DNA of 39,883 nucleotides, taken from the NCBI GenBank assembly GCA_016790475.1, contig JAEUOX010000181.1, forward strand, positions 1 to 39,883, in the 5' to 3' direction. The notes under the pieces are model-generated. The model was not told the DNA's origin. It saw only the letters and a list, made by a program, of their open reading frames with translations, and ran no database searches. Origin of the DNA: Rhodoferax sp. (GTDB taxonomy: Bacteria; Pseudomonadota; Gammaproteobacteria; Burkholderiales; Burkholderiaceae_C). Each line of letters starts with the position of its first letter. Position 1 is the stretch's first letter. Shown one piece after another: positions 14,025-22,327 of the stretch. The translations under genes were made by a program, and so were the position numbers.

Positions 14025-14452
14025 GCCCTTTCGCGTGCGGCCAGCGGCTCGATTTCCAACAGCCAGCCCGCGTTGACCAAGCCCGCCACCTGCAGCACGG
14101 TCCGCGAGGGAAAACGGGTCGCGCGCTGGCCGAAAAACTCGGACCAGGCCGCATTGAAACCCTCGAAATCCATACGCCCGATGCGCGGGTCGGCCACCAG
14201 ATAGACCCGTGCGCCCACCAAGTCCTCCAGCGTCAGCTGAAGTTCCTGCAGGACACCCGCCACACGCCCCAGGCAACCCAAGGTCTGCTGGCGTGTGTCG
14301 CCGAATGCTTCTAACGACTGGGGATCGACGGAGGGGTTCACCACGGGGGGCATCTGGGCGCTGATCATCACCAGATTGCGGGAGGCGCCGATTTCCACGG
14401 CGCGCGACAACAAGGACGTGGAAATGGGTGATGAGGTGCGGTGCAATGTCAT
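14021..14452 (-). CDS. RidA (YjgF/YER057c/UK114)-family protein
   Basis: A 143-aa protein with the RidA fold pattern: RNLVMISAQMPP replaces the usual xxSGQIP strand, LGRVAGVLQELQLTLEDLVG is the central helix, and PSRTVLQV carries the conserved Arg that binds the substrate carboxylate in active RidA enzymes. Family members deaminate reactive enamine/imine intermediates, and some subfamilies act in aromatic catabolism (for example 2-aminomuconate deaminase). It is the first gene of the minus-strand run and starts just downstream of an AT-rich palindromic stretch. The start at 14452 (MTLHRTSS) was preferred over 14479, which would lie inside the putative operator. The exact substrate is unknown. 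Confidence 0.82.
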   Translation of the reverse strand: MTLHRTSSPISTSLLSRAVEIGASRNLVMISAQMPPVVNPSVDPQSLEAFGDTRQQTLGCLGRVAGVLQELQLTLEDLVGARVYLVADPRIGRMDFEGFNAAWSEFFGQRATRFPSRTVLQVAGLVNAGWLLEIEPLAARERA

Positions 14453-14469
14453 GGTGGATTCGGAAAGGC

Positions 14470-14490
14470 GTATAAGCATATTATCGTATA
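14470..14490 (-). promoter_or_regulatory. Candidate operator/promoter upstream of the ridA-like gene
   Basis: The AT-rich stretch contains TATAAGCATAT (14471-14481), matching the core of the palindrome before gntR at 10 of 11 positions, followed by TATCGTATA. It lies 18 bp upstream of the ridA-like start, where a -10 element is expected. Shared use by the GntR regulator is inferred. Confidence 0.45.
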
Positions 14491-14552
14491 AACATCTTGA
14501 ATGCAAGTCGAACCCACCGATGTCGCAGCAAACAAGACCGGATAGTGAGCGT

Positions 14553-14998
14553 TCAACGACGCACGAATGCGCGCAGTTTGAGCCCGGCCGCCCACAACGC
14601 ACCGAAATAGATCAACGCCGAACCGAGCAAGACCAGCGCCAGCACCGCCAGCCGCTGCAGATCGCGAATCTGGGGGCCGACCCATTGGGGCTGGCTGGCG
14701 GCCCACATCAGGAACACCGACAACAATGCACAGGCGGCCACGACCTGGCACAGGAATACGGTCCAGCCAGGCGACGGTCGGTATCGACCGCGCCGTATCA
14801 GGCCCCACAACAAAGCCGATGCGTTGACCAGCGCACCCAGGCTGATCGCCAGGGTGAGCCCGGCATGGGCAAACAGCGGCACCAGCACGAGATTGAACAG
14901 TTGGGTGATGACCAGCACCATGATGGCGATACGCACCGGCGTGCGGATGTCCTGACTGGCATAAAAGCCGGGCGCCAACACCTTGATCGCAACGATCG
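14553..14998 (-). pseudogene. murJ: murJ (mviN), 5'-truncated C-terminal fragment
   Basis: From about 14998 down to the TGA at 14553 the frame encodes the last ~148 residues of a lipid II flippase MurJ: IKVLAPGFYASQDIRTPV, then hydrophobic segments (IAIMVLVITQLFNLVLVPLF, LAISLGALVNASALLWGLI, FLCQVVAACALLSVFLMW, LAVLALVLLGSALIYFGALW) and the closing AAGLKLRAFVRR. Whole MurJ has about 14 membrane segments and over 500 residues; only the last few remain. Upstream of the IKVLAPGF motif the similarity stops and no start or membrane segments follow. The fragment marks a recombination breakpoint. A complete copy should exist elsewhere, since MurJ is normally essential. Confidence 0.8.
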
Positions 14999-15672
14999 CG
15001 GTGTGCGGGCCTGGGGCAGATCGCGTTGCACGATCTGCGGATTCGACGCGCTTTGAGCTCGTCACTTCGGGCGGGCACCAACTACGGCCGGTGGTCCGCC
15101 CAGGGAAGCTGGGGCAGTTTGCGCGTCGTCACTACCGGCGGGTGCCCGTAGTGACGACGCTGTTGGCGCAGGGGCTCGCCCAGTGCAGAACGCGGCGCGG
15201 TTGCAGCAGTTTGACTTCAGAGGGCGCCGCTCCGGTCTGGATAACCGGATCGGTGGTGTGCCTGGCGCAGCGGATCGGCGTTGATGCCGATAGGGGCAGG
15301 GTGGGCGTCTGAAGAGCCCAAGGGTTGACAGATATCTCCAAGCCTTTCGGCTCCCGACTCTGAGGAGATGTCGCCGGTGCGGGCGATGCGATGACGGGCA
15401 TCAATCGGGCTGACTCAGCCAGTGGGAAAGCGATACGCGCGAATGTTGCGCCAACTTGATGAGGATTGCAACTGCAGCGGCAATCATTGAGTCAGGCGGC
15501 TTACCCACCGCCGCGCGAGTCTTGCGTGAGAGGCGCCGATCGCGCGTCCGTGGATAAGTCTTTCCGGCTCAAACATCAGGCGCGTCGCTACAGGGTCTTG
15601 TGCAGAAGAGAACTTTTTGGCCAACAACACGTGCCCAACACGTTTGATTTTTTATGGGCAGAAACATGGGCA
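14999..15672. other. Gene-free junction zone
   Basis: Nothing I recognise as a gene lies here. The stretch holds a perfect 13-bp inverted repeat (15123-15135 and 15148-15160) and, near its right edge, two 11-bp direct repeats. No reading frame shows a family motif. It sits between the murJ breakpoint and tRNA-Ser, and is probably leftover DNA from one or more insertions or rearrangements. Confidence 0.5.
15123..15160. repeat. 13-bp perfect inverted repeat
   Basis: GCGTCGTCACTAC (15123-15135) and GTAGTGACGACGC (15148-15160) are exact inverted copies around a 12-base GC-rich loop. No T-tract follows on either strand, so it is not a standard terminator. It could be an end of a lost insertion element or a protein-binding site. 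Confidence 0.6.
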
Positions 15673-15676
15673 GAAA
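15654..15676. repeat. Tandem direct repeat next to the tRNA-Ser 3' end
   Basis: ATGGGCAGAAA occurs at 15654-15664 and again at 15666-15676, 12 bp apart, about 40 bp beyond the 3' end of tRNA-Ser. Short direct repeats of this kind resemble arm-type binding sites of tyrosine integrases that use tRNA 3' ends. No integrase gene remains, so the link is inferred. Confidence 0.5.
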
Positions 15677-15701
15677 AGCAAAACGGGCCGCGAAGGCCCG
15701 T
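15673..15701 (-). terminator. Intrinsic terminator of tRNA-Ser
   Basis: On the minus strand ACGGGCC pairs with GGCCCGT (15683-15689 and 15695-15701) across a 5-base loop, followed by TTTTGCTTTT. It lies about 15 bp after the tRNA CCA end, as expected for a single-gene tRNA transcript. Confidence 0.8.
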
Positions 15702-15715
15702 ATTTCCTAGTGTCC

Positions 15716-15805
<90 letters not shown>

Positions 15806-15815
15806 GGTGCGCGGC

Positions 15816-15821
15816 ATTGTA
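15816..15821 (-). promoter_or_regulatory. -10 box of tRNA-Ser
   Basis: TACAAT on the minus strand lies 10 bp before the tRNA 5' end, the right distance for a start at or just before the mature RNA. A good -35 box is not evident. Confidence 0.45.
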
Positions 15822-15861
15822 GCAGCGGGTTCTGCGCTGCCCGGCGGCACGGACCGCCGTC

Positions 15862-16776
15862 TCACGCCTTCTGATGCGTCTGCACCATCTTCATCGCCGA
15901 GCCGATCAGTGCCGAGACCTCGGTCATGTTGCTGGGCACGATCAGCGTGGTCGTGGCGTCGGTGGCAACGCGGCTGTAGGCGTCGACCGCCTTTTCGGCC
16001 ACCTTGAGCTGCACCGCCTGTTCGCCGCCCGGCTGCCGGATGGCCGCCGCGATGCGCTCGATCGCCTGGGCGGTGGCCTCGGCCACGGCCAGGATGGACT
16101 GGGCTTCACCCTGGGCCTTGTTGATCGCGGCCTGCTTCTCGCCCTCGGAGCGGGCGATGAAGGCCTCGCGCTCGCCAGTGGCGATGTTGATCTGCTCCTG
16201 GCGGCGGCCCTCGGACGCGGCGATCAGCGCGCGCTTCTCGCGCTCGGCCGTGATCTGGGACTGCATCGCATGCAGGATCTCCTTCGGCGGCGTCAGGTCC
16301 TTGATCTCGTAGCGCAGCACCTTGACGCCCCAGTTCAGCGCGGCCTCATCGATCGCAGAGACCACCTGCGCGTTGATGATCTCGCGCTCCTCGAAGGTCT
16401 TGTCGAGTTCCAGCTTGCCGATGACCGAGCGCAGCGAGGTCTGCGCGAGCTGCGTGATCGCCGTGACGTAGTCCGATGATCCGTAGCTGGCGCGCATCGC
16501 GTCGGTCACCTGGAAGTACAGGATGCCGTCCACCTGCAGCTGGGTGTTGTCCTTCGTGATGCAGATCTGGCTCGGGATGTCGAGCGGGATCTCCTTGAGC
16601 ACATGCTTGTAGGCCACCCTGTCGACGAAGGGCACCAGGATGTTCAGGCCCGGCGTCAAGCTGCCGTGGTACTTGCCCAGGCGTTCGACGACCCAGGCAT
16701 GCTGCTGCGGCACGATGCGGATCGCCCGGACGATGAAGATCAGCGCGACGACGACCAGGATGAAGGCGATTTCCAT
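15862..16776 (-). CDS. SPFH/band-7 membrane protein (QmcA/stomatin-like)
   Basis: A 304-aa protein with one N-terminal membrane anchor (IAFILVVVALIFIVRAI) followed by the SPFH domain: IVPQQHAWVVERLGKYH, GLNILVPFVDRVAYKH, then a long Ala/Glu/Arg-rich coiled coil (REKRALIAASEGRRQEQINI, AEATAQAIERIAAAI) and a C-terminal hydrophobic end. Family members form large oligomeric rings in the inner membrane and organise or protect membrane protein complexes, often with FtsH. The gene follows an NfeD gene after 36 bp; SPFH-NfeD pairs are a widespread conserved unit. The length is normal. Confidence 0.92.
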   Translation of the reverse strand: MEIAFILVVVALIFIVRAIRIVPQQHAWVVERLGKYHGSLTPGLNILVPFVDRVAYKHVLKEIPLDIPSQICITKDNTQLQVDGILYFQVTDAMRASYGSSDYVTAITQLAQTSLRSVIGKLELDKTFEEREIINAQVVSAIDEAALNWGVKVLRYEIKDLTPPKEILHAMQSQITAEREKRALIAASEGRRQEQINIATGEREAFIARSEGEKQAAINKAQGEAQSILAVAEATAQAIERIAAAIRQPGGEQAVQLKVAEKAVDAYSRVATDATTTLIVPSNMTEVSALIGSAMKMVQTHQKA

Positions 16777-16812
16777 GGGATGGTTCCGGTAGGGGAGGGA
16801 AGGGGCAGGCGC

Positions 16813-17241
16813 TCAGGAGACCTTGTCGACAACCAGGCGGCTGCCGACCACCTCGACGACCTTGTGGGTGCCGGTGGACGGGGCAGTGCCGCTGCGGTGC
16901 ACGACCGTCCAGGCCGCACCGCGGTAGCGCACGCTGGCGGTGCCGTCCGGCTGCCACTGGTCGATCTGCACCGTCTCGCCGATGTCCAGGTTGACATCCG
17001 GGTTGGCGGTGGCCGCCAGCCCGGGCGGATGCCGCAGCCGGCGCAGGTGCCACAGCGCGACGGCGCCGCCGCCGACGACAGCGCTGAGCACGAGCTGGCC
17101 TGTCAGCCCCAGCCCCGCATGCGCGGCCAGTGCGCCGGCCGCCAGGCCGATTGCCACCATCAGCAGGTAGAAGGTGCCGGTCGCCAGCTCTACCGCGACG
17201 GCCAGACCGGCTGCTAGCCACCAGATCGTCGACGCTGCCAT
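16813..17241 (-). CDS. NfeD-family membrane protein
   Basis: A 142-aa short-form NfeD protein. Two to three N-terminal membrane segments (IWWLAAGLAVAVELATGTFY, LLMVAIGLAAGALAAHAGL, LVLSAVVGGGAVALW) are followed by a soluble OB-fold domain with GETVQIDQW, ASVRYRGAAWTV and HKVVEVVGSRLVV. The start at 17241 is fixed by GAGGAA 7 bp upstream; longer versions run into the divergent promoter region. Short NfeD proteins act with the SPFH partner encoded next, probably as a membrane-bound oligomer. Confidence 0.9.
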   Translation of the reverse strand: MAASTIWWLAAGLAVAVELATGTFYLLMVAIGLAAGALAAHAGLGLTGQLVLSAVVGGGAVALWHLRRLRHPPGLAATANPDVNLDIGETVQIDQWQPDGTASVRYRGAAWTVVHRSGTAPSTGTHKVVEVVGSRLVVDKVS

Positions 17242-17387
17242 TGTGAGTTCCTCATCATGAAGCCCCCTGTCGGGGATGCACCACATTTTGGGCCCTGCAG
17301 GCGGCAACGCAAGCTTGTCGCCACACAATTTCCTTACACTGCGCGCCTGTCCGTCAACTTCTGCCTCGGCCCGCGCAGGCATCCGCC

Positions 17388-19670
17388 ATGAAATTCCGCT
17401 TTCCGATCGTCATCATCGACGAGGACTTCCGCTCCGAGAACACGTCCGGGCTGGGCATCCGCGCGCTGGCGCAAGCCATCGAGAGCGAAGGGTTCGAGGT
17501 GCTGGGCGTCACCAGCTATGGGGATCTGTCCCAGTTCGCACAGCAGCAGTCGCGTGCCAGTGCCTTCATCCTGTCGATCGACGACGAGGAGTTCACGCCG
17601 GGGCCGGACCTGGACCCGGCCGTGCTGAACCTGCGCCAGTTCATCGAGGAGGTGCGGCGCAAGAACCTGGACGTGCCGATCTACGTCTACGGGGAGACCA
17701 AGACCTCGCGCCATATCCCGAACGACATCCTGCGCGAACTGCACGGCTTCATCCACATGTTCGAGGACACGCCGGAGTTCGTGGCCCGCCACATCATCCG
17801 CGAGGCCAAGAGCTACCTGGAAGGTGTGCAGCCGCCGTTCTTCAAGGCGCTGCTGGACTATGCCGAGGACGGGTCCTATTCCTGGCACTGCCCGGGCCAC
17901 TCCGGCGGCGTGGCCTTCCTGAAAAGCCCGGTCGGGCAGATGTTCCACCAGTTCTTCGGCGAGAACATGCTGCGCGCCGACGTCTGCAATGCGGTCGAGG
18001 AGCTTGGCCAGCTGCTGGACCATACCGGCCCGGTGGCGGCCTCCGAGCGCAATGCGGCCCGGATCTTCAATGCGGACCACTGCTTCTTCGTGACCAACGG
18101 CACCAGCACGTCGAACAAGATGGTCTGGCACCACTGTGTGGCGCCGGGCGACGTGGTGGTGGTGGACCGCAACTGCCACAAGTCGATCCTGCACGCGATC
18201 ATCATGACGGGTGCGGTGCCGGTGTTCCTGAAGCCCACGCGCAACCACTTCGGCATCATCGGCCCGATCCCGAAGGAGGAGTTCGAGCCGTCGGCGATCC
18301 AGGCCAAGATCAAGGCCAACCCGCTGCTGCGGGGTGTGGACCCGATGAAGGTCAAGCCGCGCGTGCTGACGCTGACGCAGTCCACCTACGACGGTGTGCT
18401 CTACAACACCGAGACGATCAAGGGCATGCTGGACGGCTACGTCGACAACCTGCATTTCGACGAGGCCTGGCTGCCGCACGCGGCCTTCCACCCGTTCTAC
18501 GGCACCTACCACGCGATGGGCAAGAAGCGGGCGCGCCCGCAGCACGCGGTCGTGTATTCCACCCAGTCGATCCACAAGCTGCTGGCCGGCATCAGCCAGG
18601 CGAGCCATGTGCTGGTGCAGGACGCCCAGGAGACCAAGCTGGACCGGCACCTGTTCAACGAAGCCTACCTGATGCACACCAGCACCAGCCCGCAGTACAG
18701 CATCATCGCCAGCTGCGATGTGGCCGCGGCGATGATGGAGCCGCCCGGCGGCACCGCACTGGTCGAGGAGAGCATCACCGAGGCGCTGGACTTCCGCCGT
18801 GCGATGCGCAAGATCGACGCCGAATACGGCGACGACTGGTGGTTCAAGGTCTGGGGGCCGGACAAACTGGCTGAGGAGGGCATCGGCCGGGCGGACGACT
18901 GGGTCATCAAAGGCGAATCCCGCAAGGCACGCGCCGGCGTCAACTGGCACGGCTTCGGCAAGATGGCCACCGGCTTCAACATGCTGGATCCGATCAAGTC
19001 GACGATCGTGACACCCGGCATGGACCTGAACGGCAAGTTCGCCAAGACCGGCATCCCGGCCAGCATCGTCACGAAGTTCCTGGCCGAGCACGGCGTGGTG
19101 GTGGAGAAGACCGGCCTGTACAGCTTCTTCATCATGTTCACGATCGGCATCACGAAGGGCCGCTGGAACACCTTGCTGACCGCGCTGCAGCAGTTCAAGG
19201 ACGACTACGCCAAGAACCAGCCGATGTGGCGCATCCTGCCGGAGTTCGTCGCCCAGCACCCGAAGTACGAGCGCATGGGCCTGGCGGACCTGTGCCATTT
19301 TGTGCACGAGCTCTATGCCCGGTACGACATCGCCCGGTTGACCACCGAGATGTACCTGAGCGACCTGGCCCCGGCGATGAAGCCCAGCGACGCCTATGCC
19401 CATATCGCGCGGCGCCAGACCGAGCGGGTCGAGATCGACCAGCTGGAGGGGCGGATCACCGTAGGCCTGGTGACGCCTTACCCGCCGGGCATCCCGCTGC
19501 TGATCCCGGGCGAGGTCTTCAACCGCAAGATCGTCGACTACCTGAAGTTCTCGCGCGAGTTCAATGCGCAGTGCCCGGGCTTCGGCACCGACATCCACGG
19601 CCTGGTGACCGAGGAGGATGCCCAGGGCCGGCTGCGCTATTTCGCCGACTGTGTGAAGCAGGGCGCCTGA
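17388..19670 (+). CDS. Lysine/arginine/ornithine decarboxylase (PLP, fold III type)
   Basis: A 760-aa inducible-type basic amino acid decarboxylase. It has the N-terminal wing domain of the family (IVIIDEDFRSENTSG), the core motif SWHCPGHSGGVAFLKSPVG, VTNGTSTSNKMVW, and the PLP lysine Lys397 in STQSIHKLLAG, preceded by HFDEAW, the Asp that contacts the PLP ring. The C-terminal domain ends with TPYPPGIPLLIPGE, also typical. It makes cadaverine, agmatine or putrescine from lysine, arginine or ornithine; specificity cannot be told by eye. No antiporter gene is adjacent, so it may serve polyamine synthesis and not acid resistance. It is divergent from nfeD; just past its stop is a short GC hairpin (GGCGCC at 19662-19667 and 19674-19679) without T-tract, shared with convergent fabI. 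Confidence 0.93.
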   Translation: MKFRFPIVIIDEDFRSENTSGLGIRALAQAIESEGFEVLGVTSYGDLSQFAQQQSRASAFILSIDDEEFTPGPDLDPAVLNLRQFIEEVRRKNLDVPIYVYGETKTSRHIPNDILRELHGFIHMFEDTPEFVARHIIREAKSYLEGVQPPFFKALLDYAEDGSYSWHCPGHSGGVAFLKSPVGQMFHQFFGENMLRADVCNAVEELGQLLDHTGPVAASERNAARIFNADHCFFVTNGTSTSNKMVWHHCVAPGDVVVVDRNCHKSILHAIIMTGAVPVFLKPTRNHFGIIGPIPKEEFEPSAIQAKIKANPLLRGVDPMKVKPRVLTLTQSTYDGVLYNTETIKGMLDGYVDNLHFDEAWLPHAAFHPFYGTYHAMGKKRARPQHAVVYSTQSIHKLLAGISQASHVLVQDAQETKLDRHLFNEAYLMHTSTSPQYSIIASCDVAAAMMEPPGGTALVEESITEALDFRRAMRKIDAEYGDDWWFKVWGPDKLAEEGIGRADDWVIKGESRKARAGVNWHGFGKMATGFNMLDPIKSTIVTPGMDLNGKFAKTGIPASIVTKFLAEHGVVVEKTGLYSFFIMFTIGITKGRWNTLLTALQQFKDDYAKNQPMWRILPEFVAQHPKYERMGLADLCHFVHELYARYDIARLTTEMYLSDLAPAMKPSDAYAHIARRQTERVEIDQLEGRITVGLVTPYPPGIPLLIPGEVFNRKIVDYLKFSREFNAQCPGFGTDIHGLVTEEDAQGRLRYFADCVKQGA

Positions 19671-19695
19671 GGCGGCGCCTGCCGGGGTGCCCGGC

Positions 19696-20490
19696 TCAGC
19701 CGGCGGCGCGTTCCTCGGTGGACAGCGCCACCTTGCTGAAGCCGCCGTCCACATAGGTGATCTCGGCGGTGACGCCGGCGGCCAGGTCGCTCAGCAGGAA
19801 GGCGGCGACGTTGCCGACGTCCTCGATCGTGACATTGCGGCGCATCGGCGCGGCCGACGACACCATGCCCAGCAGCTTGCCGAAATCCTTGATGCCGCTG
19901 GCGGCCAGCGTCTTGATCGGGCCGGCGCTGATGCCGTTGACCCGCGTCCCGCGCGGCCCCAGGGCCTCGGCCAGGTAGCGCACCGAGGCTTCCAGCGAGG
20001 CCTTGGCCAGGCCCATCGTGTTGTAGTTGGGGATGATGCGCTCCGAACCCATGTACGTGAGCGTCAGCAGCGCGGCGTTGCTGCTCAGGGTGGGCAGGGC
20101 CGCCTTGGCCATGGCCGGGAAGCTGTAGGCACTGATGTCGTGCGCGATCCGGAAGTTCTCGCGGCTCAGGCCGTCCAGGAAGTTGCCGGCGATCGCCTCG
20201 CGCGGTGCGAAGCTGATGCTGTGCACGAAGCCGTCGAACTGGGGCCAGGTTTGCGAGAGGTCGGCGAACAGGCGGGCGATCTGGGCGTCGTCCCCGACAT
20301 CGCAGTCGAATATCAGCGTGGAGCCGAACTCGGCAGCGAACTCGGTGATGCGGTCCTTGAACCGCTCGCCGACATAGCTGAAGGCCAGCTCTGCACCCTG
20401 CGCATGGCAGGCCCGGGCGATGCCATAGGCGATCGAGCGGTTGCTCAGCACGCCGGTGATCAGCAGTTTCTTCCCAGCAAGAAAACCCAT
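19696..20490 (-). CDS. fabI: Enoyl-[acyl-carrier-protein] reductase (NADH), FabI
   Basis: A 264-aa divergent SDR. The N-terminus [20 protein letters not shown] is the FabI cofactor start. The catalytic region [20 protein letters not shown] carries both FabI tyrosines and the Lys in the family-specific order (Tyr-x9-Tyr-x6-Lys). It reduces enoyl-ACP in the last step of fatty acid elongation. The start at 20490 was chosen over one 19 codons upstream because GGAGG stands 7 bp before it and the protein then begins as in E. coli FabI. It is divergent from yejA with only 37 bp between the starts. Confidence 0.96.
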   Translation of the reverse strand: MGFLAGKKLLITGVLSNRSIAYGIARACHAQGAELAFSYVGERFKDRITEFAAEFGSTLIFDCDVGDDAQIARLFADLSQTWPQFDGFVHSISFAPREAIAGNFLDGLSRENFRIAHDISAYSFPAMAKAALPTLSSNAALLTLTYMGSERIIPNYNTMGLAKASLEASVRYLAEALGPRGTRVNGISAGPIKTLAASGIKDFGKLLGMVSSAAPMRRNVTIEDVGNVAAFLLSDLAAGVTAEITYVDGGFSKVALSTEERAAG

Positions 20491-20527
20491 ACCGTAGCCT
20501 CCACGAAATTTCCTGCAGAATTGTCGC

Positions 20528-22324
20528 ATGCGCCGTTTGCTGATCACCTGTCTGGCCGCCGCCTGCCTGCCCGCCTGGGCCGCGTACGGGTACGCGCTGT
20601 GGGGTGATCTGAAGTATCCGCCGGGCTTCAGCCACTTCGACTACGTGAATCCGCAGGCGCCCAAGAAGGGCGAACTGCGGCTGGTCAGCAACCTGCGGGT
20701 GTCCACCTTCGACAAGTACAACCCGTTCACGATGAAGGGCAATGCGCCGGCTTACCTTTCCGGCCTGCTGTTCGACACGCTGCTGGCCGGCTCGATGGAC
20801 GAGACCGCCTCCGGCTACGGCCTGCTGGCCGAGGACGTGGAGGTCGCCCCGGATGGCCTGTCGGCCACCTTCCGGCTGCGGCCGCAGGCGCGGTTTCACA
20901 ATGGCGCGCCGGTGCTGGCCGCGGACGTCAAGCACAGCTACGACACGCTGGTCGGGCCGTTCACGTCGCCAGGCTACAAGACCCTGCTGGAAGATGTGGC
21001 CGGCCTGGATGTGCTGGACGAACGCACGGTGCGCTACCGCTTCAAGAAGCGCAACCGTGAGCTGCCGCTGACGGTCGGCGGCCTGCCGGTCTTCAGCCGC
21101 CAGTGGGGCATGGAGAACGGCAAGGCCAAGCCCTTCGACCAGGTTGTCATGGACATCCCGATCGGCAGCGGGCCCTACAAGATCGGCCCGGTCAAGTTCG
21201 GCAAGGACATCACCTATGTGCGTGACCCGAACTACTGGGCCCGCGATCTGAACGTGCGCCGCGGCGTCAACAACTTCGAGCGCATCACCGTCAAGATCTA
21301 CAAGGACAACACCGCCCGGCTGGAGGCGCTGAAGGCCGGCGAGTTCGACCTGATGCGCTTCTTCTCGGCTGCGGACTGGGCACGCCGGGTCACCGGCCGC
21401 AAGTTCGATACCGGCGAACTGGTGAAGGCGGAATTCAAGCACCGGCTGCCCTCCGGCTTCCAGAGCTATGTCTTCAACACCCGCCGCGACAAGTTCAAGG
21501 ACGTGCGGGTGCGCCAGGCGCTGGGCCTGGCGCTGGACTACGAGTGGATGAACCGGCAGATGTTCTACAACGCCTACCAGCGCGTGAACGGCCTGTTCGG
21601 CAACACCGATTGCCAGGCCAGCGGCCTGCCCGGCCCGGAGGAACTGGCCCTGCTGGAACCGCTGCGCGCCAGCATTCCGGCCGCGGCCTTCGGCCCGATG
21701 ACGGTACCGCCCCGCACCGACGGCGACTCCTCGCTGCGCGCCAACCTGCGCCGCGCGCTGGCCTTGCTCAAGGAGGCCGGCTGGGAAGTCCGCGACGGCA
21801 AGCTGCGCAATGCCCGCGGCGAGCCGATGGTCATCGAGTACCTGGACAGCAACGAGGCCGGTGCCCGCGTGGTGACTCCCTGGGCCCGCAACCTGGAGAA
21901 GATCGGCGTGCAGCTGAACTTCCGGCCGGTGGACTTCGCGCTGTACCAGCAGCGGCTGCAGAAGTTCGACTTCGAGGTGACCTCGCTGGCCTACCAGGGC
22001 ACCCACAGCCCGGGGCAGGAGTATGCCGACATCTTCGGCAGCAAGGCCGCCGACACCGAGGACTCCGGCAACCTGTCGGGCATCAAGAGCCCGGCCGTGG
22101 ACAGGCTGATCGGCCAGATGACCAGCGCCGATAGCAAGGCCGAGTTGCTGCCGGCCTGCCGTGCGCTGGAGCGCGTCATCAGCCACAGCCACCTGATGGT
22201 CCCGCAGTGGACGGCCGGCACGCACCGCATTGCCTACAACGCCTGGCGCCTGGCCATGCCGCCCCAGATGCCGCCCTACGCCAGCGGCGAAGGCTGGGCG
22301 ATCGACACCTGGTGGGCCAAGTAA
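20528..22324 (+). CDS. yejA: Oligopeptide ABC transporter, periplasmic binding protein YejA
   Basis: A 598-aa SBP_bac_5 family protein with a signal peptide ([18 protein letters not shown], cleavage likely after the last Ala). The YejA-type opening [20 protein letters not shown] and the [20 protein letters not shown] segment are clear. [11 protein letters not shown] and the closing [12 protein letters not shown] also match this subfamily. It binds oligopeptides or related compounds (microcin C in enterobacteria) and delivers them to YejBEF. It is the first gene of a four-gene operon; the next start is 3 bp after its stop. Confidence 0.92.
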   Translation: MRRLLITCLAAACLPAWAAYGYALWGDLKYPPGFSHFDYVNPQAPKKGELRLVSNLRVSTFDKYNPFTMKGNAPAYLSGLLFDTLLAGSMDETASGYGLLAEDVEVAPDGLSATFRLRPQARFHNGAPVLAADVKHSYDTLVGPFTSPGYKTLLEDVAGLDVLDERTVRYRFKKRNRELPLTVGGLPVFSRQWGMENGKAKPFDQVVMDIPIGSGPYKIGPVKFGKDITYVRDPNYWARDLNVRRGVNNFERITVKIYKDNTARLEALKAGEFDLMRFFSAADWARRVTGRKFDTGELVKAEFKHRLPSGFQSYVFNTRRDKFKDVRVRQALGLALDYEWMNRQMFYNAYQRVNGLFGNTDCQASGLPGPEELALLEPLRASIPAAAFGPMTVPPRTDGDSSLRANLRRALALLKEAGWEVRDGKLRNARGEPMVIEYLDSNEAGARVVTPWARNLEKIGVQLNFRPVDFALYQQRLQKFDFEVTSLAYQGTHSPGQEYADIFGSKAADTEDSGNLSGIKSPAVDRLIGQMTSADSKAELLPACRALERVISHSHLMVPQWTAGTHRIAYNAWRLAMPPQMPPYASGEGWAIDTWWAK

Positions 22325-22327
22325 GCC

